A stretch of DNA of 64,000 nt from Selaginella moellendorffii (taxonomy: Eukaryota; Streptophyta; Lycopodiopsida; Selaginellales; Selaginellaceae), in NCBI RefSeq assembly GCF_000143415.4, contig NW_003314274.1:716104-780103 (forward strand), given 5' to 3'. Numbering within the stretch: the stretch's first letter is position 1; each line of letters starts with the position of its first letter. A model generated the notes under the pieces. The model was not told the DNA's origin and did not search any database. It saw only the letters and a list, made by a program, of their open reading frames with translations. The position numbers and the translations under genes are program-made. Positions 55,906-64,000 of this stretch are shown in pieces.

Positions 55906-57269
55906 TCACCGCTTGCTTGTCTCGAATCCCAGCTCTATGTCTTTGACTGGAGGAGCTCCTATATGCTCTTGGAAATCGCTGGCCTTGAGCAATGACACAT
56001 CTTCTTCATCGCCGACGGTAAAAGGGTCGCTGCTGGTGTTGCTCTTGATGTAAGCCGGGGCTGCCGCTGCGGCCTTCTTCTCGGCCTCGGCAGCTCTTCC
56101 GTAAAAAACCATGCCAATCACCGTGATCACCATGCCAAGGATGTTCTTGGACGTGATTATGTCGTGGAAAAACAGCCAGCCCATCGCAAGAACACACACC
56201 GTTTTTATGTGTCCCAGAACTTGGAACGTCACGGCCGAGAATCGGCCAATGACGAGATACTGACTTACGTTGCAGCCCACGGCCAGGAGGCACGAAAGGC
56301 TGATGAAGAGCTGGAAACCACAAACAAAAGATAGTACCGAATGAGCAGTCGATCCAAGAGAAAAAAAGAGCAGGAACTTACAAATGCTGCCGTCGATAAG
56401 GTGTAGTTCAACAAGTAGTTCCCTGTCAAGGCAAAATCCATGAATGGTCCCAGAGGTAGCAGCGAGGCAGCCTGGATTGGAGCGGTCTTGCTCAGTAGCT
56501 CAAACGAGGAAACGTTGTGCTTCTTTTGCAACGAACCGATGAACTGCGACAAGAGAAAAACGACGTCAGAGGCTTTGAAAGTCAGAAAGTAAAAGAAGAA
56601 GAAAAAACGAAGATTCCTTACGATCTGTTGCAATGCCGTAGCTAGCACGGCCATGACCGCAGCCATGAATCCTTTGAAGTTCACAGTCACATCTGTTACT
56701 GTGACAATGGCGACGCCAAACACGACCATGATCACCGAGAGTATCACCGGTCTGCTGTAAGTTTTGGCGTTGAGCACTCTCTCCAAGACGCAAACCACTG
56801 GTATCATGCTCAGCTTCGCGATCTGGATCAAGCAAGCAAAAAGAGAAAGAAAAAAGAGAAAGTGAGAGCTCTGGACAGGAATCCTTGGAGACTAACCTGG
56901 TAGAAGCCGACCGAGTTGAGCAAAAGGCTAAGATTCATTCCCACAATGGAGACGTTCGCAACGAGCGAGAACCAAAAGAGATCCCAGAAAGGGATCGGCT
57001 TGAGCGTGGTGTAGCCCAGCGCCGCTGAGGCAAAGCCTGCGAGGGACGTGACTCCAAAATGGCACGCTGTGAGCGTCGTAGCTGACCAAACACCGCGAGA
57101 GAGATGAGCATCAGAAAATTTCCCCAAAGAATGCGGGCAACCCACCGAATCTAAAGCCATAGCTCGACATAACCACCTTGTTGACGAAGATCAAGCCCAC
57201 GGAAGTGACGACATTGAGCGCCCAGGATCCCACATCCCCCGCCAGCCTCTGCCTCTTCTCGCTCGCCAT
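55906..57269 (-). CDS. Nucleotide-sugar transporter, URGT-like (UDP-Rha/UDP-Gal)
   Basis: Five exons on the minus strand: 57269-57146, 57081-56897, 56822-56622, 56543-56382 and 56310-55906, 358 aa, with introns of 64-78 bp and consistent phases. Multi-pass membrane protein of the NST/TPT family with the signatures SVGLIFVNKVVMSSYGF, then ATTLTACHFGV across the first splice, NLSLLLNSVGFYQ, KLSMIPVVCVLE, QKKHNVSSFELLSKTAPIQA and FQVLGHIKTVCVL. These match plant URGT proteins, which import UDP-rhamnose and UDP-galactose into the Golgi for wall polysaccharide synthesis (family knowledge). The tail after the last helix is Ala- and acid-rich and ends ETSKR. Exact substrate is inferred. Confidence 0.9.
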
Positions 57270-58090
57270 CGCTGCGATAAAATTCCGGGACGCGATCACA
57301 CCACCATGAGCTCCGGCGCGCAGGGTGTCCCAGATTTCCCCACCGATCCCCTCCGGAATCTAACCTACCGGGGGACCAAACACCAGAACCCTAATTTCCA
57401 AATCTAGCGCGCTGGGCGCTTCTTTTCCCCCTTTTCCTCCGGGCTCTATTTCTACCTTTTTCACCTTTTTCTCCGGGTGTTATGTGTGCCGTCCACGTGA
57501 GACGGTAACTTCGTATTTACCCTGTCGGGGCAAGAAGATCCGACTCTGGCCGTTACCGGCGAATATACCCGATTACGGTGACGAATATCCCAGTAGCTCT
57601 GTCAATGTGGTTGGCACTGCAACCACTCTCCACTGGACAGCACAACAAACACTTAACTAAGATCTAACTTTAATTTTACAAGGTGAAAAAGACCTTCTTA
57701 CCATCTTTTTTAACCTCTTTACCAACTTTTTTTATCTCCTGGTATAGATCTCGTGAGCGCCAAAACTTTTAGAAAAGTTTAGCGAGCGCTTTGCGTTGAC
57801 AAACCCACACGCAAATCCCCGCATGGAGTTTTGTCACGCAAGGAACGCAAACTTTACGTAACTGGGAGAGGCTTACTAGTTTTAATCGGCAAATCTTTCA
57901 CAATGTCAAAACTTTGTATGGTTTTTCCAGATTTTTTTGCCTTGTTTGATATAGACCCTTCTCTCAAATCAAGTAGATCAAGCATGATACCGATCGCCTG
58001 AAATAAATTTCCCCGCCTATTATATACAAACCAGTTTCTTCGTTTCTTCTTCTTCGTGAAACGCTCGCTTGGCGACGTTTTCAAAACGGC
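57270..58090. other. Intergenic region upstream of the transporter
   Basis: 5' flank of the transporter and 3' flank of the next gene. No TATA box or repeat I can defend; minus-strand frames near 57.85-58.08 kb start with TTG and look like 3' UTR. Confidence 0.4.
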
Positions 58091-61016
58091 CTAAAACGAG
58101 AGACTTCGTCGAGTAGCAGCGGCTTTGAGCTGACAGAACAGCGCTGTGGACATTATGCTGCACAGAAACCACACCATTAGATGCTTTAGGAATCTCTTAG
58201 CAGCTCAAGGATGATGGCGAATAGTACCTCACTCCAGCAAGCGAGATGATATTCCAAAGGATCCCTGTCGATTGAATGGCACGGCTATACACACGCGATT
58301 GCACCTCCAGATACTTATGGTGCGCTGCAAAACGAAACTAGCAAGAGCTCTTAGAAACTTCCAAATGGAAAAGTTTATAGACGAACCAGGATTCACTGCA
58401 GCATCCATCGGAAGAACGTTGCTCTGTTTGCAAGAGGTGCAGTGCCAGCCGGCTTCCGTGCTAGATGAACGCGACACAGCTCTGTTCCGTGCACGAGGCC
58501 CTTGAGCTTGCGTTTGCGGGAGAAATGCACTTTGCATCCACTTGCAAGAATTCTGAGGCACCTGTCTCAGCCTGCTCATCACAAAAAGTTAATCATCCAG
58601 CTCGAACTTCACACTAGCTTACCGGCAAGTTTCCCAGATTCTTGCAAGAAGATCATCCGGAATGCTGAATGCGTTCTCGTCCGTCAAGTCGGAAGGAATG
58701 CCTGCTGGGAGCAAGTCATGCCTCCGAGATAGCGAACAGAGAGCCGATACCAGCTCCGTAAATTCTTCGTCGGAATATGTCTTGCTGCGGCACTCTGGAG
58801 TGGTCTCTTCACTGGAAATCTCTGCACGGTCAAGTGACAAGTAAATCAAAAGCTTTTGAATTTTTGCGAAAGCCACATACCTGCCGAAGCATGAACGCAG
58901 ACTTGAGAGATGCACAGGTCTTGCAGTGAAGCAGCGGACTTTTTCGGAACCGCGTGACCATCGAGCAGCGCCATGGCTGCTGCGTCACAAGCCGATACAT
59001 CACGCAAAACAATCCTGCTGAAACCAGTTTTAGTTGCGCGGCTAGCCGACGTTGAGAAAACGGGTCCACATGTTGGAGGAGGCTCTCGATTCACGGCAGC
59101 AGGCGTACAGCTGAAACTTTCCGGAGCTGCTGCTGCCGCAGCTGCATCCACGTCTATAAGCTGGAAAAGCTCCCAGCGAGACGGAGCCAGCCTCACAGCT
59201 CTTAGCACACCATTTGGCTCCGCACTTAAGTAGCGGCTGCAGAGTAGACAACAAGAAAAAAAACCCTGTTATAACAAAAGAACGAAAACGGCAAAACAAG
59301 CTTACTGTTTCCCGTGGATCTTCCGAGCAGTCCGTATCGTGAAGCCAATTATGCTTGCGTTTCTACAAATGGTTCCGGGAAGTATGGTCGCGTTAGACAC
59401 CGGTTTGATCTCAAACAGAGAAGCAGAGCAGGGAAAGTGTACCGCTGGATCACTGGACTGAAAAACGATAGCATCAACAAAGGTCATCAGAAACTTGATG
59501 AGATAAAGAAATGATACGAACCTGATTGACACGACCGGAAGCGTCGACAAACATGTATACATCGGCTCGACGCTTTGATACAGTGGACAGAGCTGTCAGC
59601 GTGTACAGGGAATCACCGTGAGCTCTCAGATGCCAGGCGCCAATTCCCTGCAAGAAGTCCTTTTTCTCGCTAGAAATTATCCTGCATTTGCCGGTGTCTG
59701 TGCTTAAAAACCCGCCGTGAACGCTTCGGAGAAGGATACGTGAGCCGCTTGCAAGCTGGATGTTGAACAAATCGTTGCCTCTCCTGAGAACCCTTTTGTA
59801 TATCAACTGGCCAAACTCCACACTGAGATGTCCCTGTGAATCCGACTCCGACGTTGCCTGTTGGATACTTATCTTGCTATCCGAGTGAAGCTGGATAGAA
59901 AACGTTTCTCGCCCTTGTGCATGATTGAGTCGAGTGGTAAAAACATTCCCATCCGGCTCAGCGCTCAGCTGTTTGCGCAGACAACAAACATGAGTCGCAA
60001 GAGATGGTTTTTGCAACATAAATTGGAAAACATACCAAGCACGTCCCGTCGTTGGTACGAATGGTGCAATGCCTTGCCGGCTCACTGACAACCTCCGCTT
60101 CCTCCTCTTCGTCACCTCGCCCAAGCAAAGCTTGCCACAAACCTCTGGATTTCTGTGAAGGCTTGGCAGTCTCGCTCTTCGCAGCTGGAAACGACGAAAA
60201 GATTAAATCGATCAGGAATTCCTCACAGCAACAAGGAGCCTGTAATGAAGAAAAGGTACGAGCAAAATCAAAACAACACCACGACTAAAAGCATGAACAA
60301 CAACGTAGCAACAAACAACAACCGATACCTCCGCACGGGCGCTGACAACGTGTCTCGCAGCACATAAATATTTTTTGGTGCTCGCCTGCAACGTTACTCT
60401 CACTGGAGCCCGGACAATCCTGCAGCAAGGCGATCAGTTCTTCTCTCTCCAACACACCACGTAAAAGCTGCCAGAAAGAAAAAAGAAGAAAACCACTTAC
60501 CACGGAGCAATCTTTGGAACGTCCTCCATAGATCTTTCTACGAGCATGAACATCTCCCATTTCCTTGCCTTGGCCGTTCCTCCATACAAACGACCATGCC
60601 AATCACTCGTGAGATATCCAGCTTGAGATCCTCCACGAAAGCTAGCTCCTGCAAGAGAAAGAAAAAAAAGATGAGCAAAACTTTGACAGGAGATCATGGA
60701 ATGAAACACTACTTCCACTTTCGTCCATCTCTAGCGCGAAGAGCACGTCCTCGGAGCAGCATTCCGGGTCTCTCCGCGCACACCCAACAGCGCTATCGCG
60801 GCAGCACAAAAACCACGACGATGAAAACTGGAGCTTGTATCGCCCATCACCCTGAGGAAGCAAGAAAAAATCCGACGCCTCGGCCACTGTTCCAAAAAAG
60901 ACCCTTTGATCCGAAGAGCACGAAAGCCAGCGATCGCACCACGACCTCGCGCGATACGAGCAAACCGGCCCCGAGAAGGCGCACCTAGAAGCGTGTACCT
61001 CCTTGTGGCCCTCCAT
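58091..61016 (-). CDS. Uncharacterised protein with fascin-like beta-trefoil repeats
   Basis: Eleven exons give about 728 aa: 61016-60713, 60648-60501, 60419-about 60337, 60184-60036, 59968-59522, 59457-59306, 59236-58881, 58821-58623, 58571-58387, 58324-58228 and 58157-58091. All joins keep phase. The end of exon 3 is ambiguous (60337 with the strong acceptor, or 60329 with a weaker one). Repeated motifs of the kind gYLsaepnG...W.lf.l recur: RWLSCSSDQRVFFGT, GYLTSDWHGRLYGG, RYLSAEPNGVLRA, CLLSAEPDGNVFTT and GGFLSTDTGKCRI. These fit beta-trefoil/fascin folds, as in DUF569 actin-cross-linking-like proteins. Then come an acidic linker, a Cys pair (WHCTSCKQSN) and a hydrophobic C-terminal segment (ILWNIISLAGVSIMSTALF), possibly a tail anchor. 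Function unknown; I do not recognise an orthologue. Confidence 0.65.
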
Positions 61017-61523
61017 GCCTGTTAGTGGCGAAGCATTCCTTCCACCGCCTAGAAAGAAAGATTGCCTCCACCCACGGGCTATCTATCTCACGAATGGAGC
61101 CTCGATTCTTCCTTGCCGATAGCGACAGGGAAACAATTATGGCTGGATCGTCCTAAATATCGCCGCAAAGCCCCCATATGTGTGATCACTTGTGATGGGA
61201 GATCGTGGATTGATCCGCCACTACCTAAGAGAGATTGGGAGATGGATCTTGGAAATGCGCGGCAGGAAGAAATTTTAAGACGCAGGGCCGCCTGTGGATC
61301 CGATGCTCGACACCCCAGCATCGATCGAGGGTACCAAGCGCCCTACATCTACATTTCTATGGATTACCCGCATCGATCATCGCCCAGGAGTGAGAGAAAT
61401 GGAGCGACAGCCTGGGGCATGAGAGAACTCATCGCCATAGCCGGGGGTATATAACACGGAGATGGAATATTCCTTAGCAAAGCGGCGATTAGGGTTGAGG
61501 GTTTAAGCTTGGGCCACAAGCCT
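61017..61523. other. Upstream flank of the beta-trefoil gene
   Basis: A plus-strand frame at 61062-61454 starts only at TTG and has no recognisable feature. No other gene seen. Confidence 0.35.
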
Positions 61524-61904
61524 TTAACAAAATTGTTTTCTGGCAAAAAGGTGAAAAGAATTTCTTGATACAGACCTGCATAAGCTGAGTGACCGCCACA
61601 TCAAACAACAATTACAGCAGGTAATGCCAACGATGAGCAAGGCCGAAGGAAAAAAGTCCAGCTCGAACCGTTTCAGGTAAGAAAGGTCTTCGTCCAAAGC
61701 CTGGGATCCAGAGTAGGCAGGCGCCAGTATTGTCTCCTTCCCGGCCCAGAGATGGTTTTTCGAGCAAGCCCTCTTTGATCGCAGTAAGAGGCCACAATAG
61801 AAAAAGGAAAGGAAAACAGAATCTAGGAGTTTGCCTTCAAGGATGCAGCAAGATTGCATAGGCAGGACGAGCAACGATTTAAGTTTCACATATGACTTTG
61901 ACAT
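61524..61904 (-). CDS. Possible small membrane protein, unsupported
   Basis: 126 codons from ATG at 61904 (MSKSYVKLKS) with two hydrophobic stretches (LLDSVFLSFFYCGLLL and FFPSALLIVGITCCNCCLMW). I do not recognise it. It contains GT-AG options and may be a fragment of an unannotated transcript or chance. Confidence 0.2.
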   Translation of the reverse strand: MSKSYVKLKSLLVLPMQSCCILEGKLLDSVFLSFFYCGLLLRSKRACSKNHLWAGKETILAPAYSGSQALDEDLSYLKRFELDFFPSALLIVGITCCNCCLMWRSLSLCRSVSRNSFHLFARKQFC

Positions 61905-62269
61905 CCCACATTCTAAAAGAACATGATCTTGATTGATCAGAATCTGACCACCATAAAGATAAAGAAAACATGTTTAGATTTGGTTAAATTTATTATAAAA
62001 TCAAAAAATAATTTGATGCATTTAGCAGCAATGCTTGGTTTGCTTTAAAATCAAGAATCTAATCCATCATCACAACTATATCTAACTGAGATTTATTTGG
62101 GATATTATATCTCATTATAATTATAAGATTAGAGAAAGTTTATGAAAGCTTAGTATAAGAAAGTCACAACAATTAGAATAGAAAATATTCTAGAATATAG
62201 TTTGGTGTTAGATTAGTTTTGAGTTTGGTAAAAAAAAAAGTTATATAAGTTTGTCTATATTGCAACTAA
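61905..62269. other. AT-rich sequence, nothing recognised
   Basis: No ORF or repeat I can defend. Confidence 0.4.
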
Positions 62270-62400
62270 AATTGGTAATATTAGGTGTTGTAAATTTTTA
62301 TTAGTGGGGTGTAGCATTTATGTTGCATTTTGTTAAATAGAGTTGATATTTGATATTCACATAAACCTTTAAAGTAATAATGTAGATTTTCTGCTGGTGT
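62270..62400 (+). repeat. Decayed LARD-1 internal fragment
   Basis: Matches the reverse complement of 25900-26000 (GCATTTATGTTGCATTTTGT, TTTGATATTCACATAAAC), mostly with C-to-T and G-to-A changes. Confidence 0.65.
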
Positions 62401-62559
62401 TATTCAATTAATGATCAGGTTATTGTGATTTTTATATGATATTATACGAGTACTATCTAGAACGTCCTAAACAACCAATCCTTTGCAAAACTGGTCCCAT
62501 ACTAAGCCCCTTTGTTTTGGAAAATTATTGCATGATATCCACTTCACAAATCTTAAAGT

Positions 62560-62870
62560 TTTATGTAACTCTTAGCTCCTTAGCTGCTATTGCTATTTAT
62601 TTCCATGTCTCCTTGTGCTACTATCTTTAGTGTTCCACTCTCTGAGCATTTGTGGGTGTCCTCTACTTGGAACTGCTGCCCTACTGGCAGTCTATTTGTT
62701 GTTGCAAGGCATAACATATTCTTGGACTTCTTTTGGATTGGTGACTTCCAAAACACTTCCTTCTCAAACTCCTTGTTAACCATTAACCCATTCTATACCT
62801 CCTTTACTTTGTATATGAAAAACCATTTGCCCCTCATTGCCACATTGTCGAGTCCCAATCTAGATCCTTG
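62560..62870 (-). pseudogene. Decayed LINE fragment (zf-RVT region)
   Basis: The minus frame FWKSPIQKKSKNMLCLATTN then RLPVGQQFQ and HKCSESGTL aligns with FWKLPVQEKVKATSWLVANN, GLPVGQRFQ and CKECGEL of the LINE at 39855-41596. Confidence 0.7.
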
Positions 62871-62934
62871 ATGAGTTTGTTGTGCTACCAACCCTCTAGC
62901 CAACATTCCAATTCTATGACATTTGTCTAGGCTG

Positions 62935-63893
62935 CTAATTTTTTCAAGTGTCTAGATTTGCTAGTGAGGCATATCTATAGAATATAGAGATTGTCTTGAA
63001 TATGATAGTGTTGTTCTTGTGTCCAGATTCACAGTCTAACACTATTCCATATTTAGTAAAATTTTTTAATCGTCCCAAAGACTAAAAGTGAAGCATGTGT
63101 TGCTAGAGGGGGGGATGTATAGTAAGGATAGTGGGTAGGTCAAATGGGGCATAATTTAGCTCCAATTTATATGCCTATCCTTGTTTTGCGTCCATCTTAG
63201 GTTTAACCTTAAATTCCATATCATATTAACTAATGGAGTATTGTTAGACCACCAATATGCTAAAATAATGCCAAACTCTATTTGGTTTTATTTTGCATGC
63301 TAATCCTAACATTAAGATCCTACATGCTCTAAGATTGTTTTTATATTATTCTATGCTATCTTTTTGCTTTTTGGGTTGTACATTTGGGAGTTATTCTATG
63401 CTTTTGTCCCTTCACTTTTTGGGTTATACATTTGGGAATTGTCCTATGCTTGTGGTTTCTTACACTCCTTGGCTATATGCTTAGAAGTTAAGCTTTATAC
63501 TTTCATTCAGTGGCTCAAGACCTTGAAACTTGAGTTCCACTCTACTGCCCTTGTCAACTGGGTTTTACTTATTTATTCTCTATAAAACCATAAAGTGTAG
63601 TTTCGACATGCTCGAAACTTGAAAAGAGTAAATGGGGGGGGTGACAGGGCTAGAGTTGAACTAAAGCTTGAGTCCATGTCTATTGTTATCTATGTGGTCA
63701 AAGTCCTTGATAGGGAATTTGAGGGACTCAAAGAGGTACATGATCTGTCACTCATAGACAAGTGGTGCCAAAACTATAGTGGTGGTTTTTATGTACTTTG
63801 CTGCCCTTGGCCCTCGAGTCTAAGGGTGTAGGTTTTGCTCTATTGTTATCTTATAGTAAATCACCATAAAGTAAAAGGTGAAAATTATGTGCA
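62935..63893 (+). repeat. Decayed LARD-1 LTR
   Basis: Colinear with the LARD-1 LTR sense strand: AGTGTCTAGATTTGCT near 62950, TGTATAGTAAGGATAGTGGG near 63117, GACCACCAATATGC near 63247, TTCAGTGGCTCAAGACCTTGA near 63505 and the hairpin end near 63850. About 285 bp at 63545-63830 replaces the G-box region. The end near 63893 shows the terminal hairpin sequence but no clear CA end. Confidence 0.75.
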
Positions 63894-64000
63894 CTCTAAT
63901 ATCTTTTTAGCATTCATGCATTGCTATTAGCAATTTTGTTAGCGTTAATGAGTTGGGTGGCAAGTTAAATTAGCTATATGTAGACAAGATTGTTTATAAG
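63894..64000. other. Right edge, AT-rich, nothing recognised
   Basis: No feature seen in the last 107 bases. Confidence 0.4.

Noticed and set aside
60472-60500. Intron of about 30 bp in the beta-trefoil gene with acceptor at 60472
   Set aside because: Too short for the splicing seen here, and the join gives an early stop; the acceptor at 60420 keeps the frame and a trefoil-like sequence.
61062-61454. Plus-strand ORF of 130 codons upstream of the beta-trefoil gene
   Set aside because: Starts at TTG and shows no family feature.

Overview
This is a nuclear plant window and most resembles a lycophyte such as Selaginella moellendorffii (inference, about 75% sure). The gene families are land-plant ones, with bodies that are intronless or split by very short introns (mostly 50-90 bp). 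GC-rich compact gene islands sit against an AT-rich island of nested LTR retrotransposons. Two runs of exactly 100 N (31237-31336 and 50931-51030) mark assembly gaps.

Left gene island, 1-13.3 kb: 5' part of a lipoxygenase (-), an EF-hand lysophospholipid acyltransferase of LPEAT2/LPCAT type (+), a membrane LEA_2/NHL-like protein (-), a single-exon F-box protein (-), a type II membrane glycosyltransferase (+), an F-box protein with an FBA domain (+), a RING-H2 E3 ligase (-) and a DUF1223 thioredoxin-like protein (-). I see no functional clustering, only dense ordinary genes with shared short intergenic promoters.

Transposon island, 15.2-54.9 kb. (1) LARD-1, 15174-28059, is a non-autonomous minus-strand LTR element with about 1.14-kb LTRs, 5-bp target duplication CGAAT, an iMet-type primer site and no coding capacity. 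Nested inside it is an apparently intact chromodomain Ty3/gypsy element (19290-24897, duplication AGTGT, LTRs differing only by small indels). It shows a textbook -1 frameshift signal between gag and pol, and a 13-nt self-complementarity between its primer site and its predicted RNA 5' end, the arrangement known from self-priming Tf1/sushi elements. (2) H, 30012-54881, is an old plus-strand gypsy relic with about 150-bp LTRs. It is split by G (32867-51700, a defective minus-strand gypsy) and by a solo LTR of the G family (52926-54080, duplication ATTCA). G itself carries a 5'-truncated LINE (39855-41596, 17-bp duplication), a solo F-family LTR (36058-37948) and a tandem F element (42507-50671). 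F has no pol genes but shares its pre-PPT region with G, so G-type machinery probably mobilised it. LTRs of G and F carry purine/pyrimidine-skewed minisatellites beside a short motif shared with LARD-1.

Right gene island, 55.9-61.0 kb: a URGT-like nucleotide-sugar transporter (-, 5 exons) and an 11-exon gene for a protein with fascin-like beta-trefoil repeats (-). The right edge, 62.3-63.9 kb, holds decayed LARD-1 and LINE relics changed mostly by C-to-T and G-to-A transitions.

Exon joins were worked out by hand from reading frame, GT-AG sites and family similarity recalled from memory. No database search was run.
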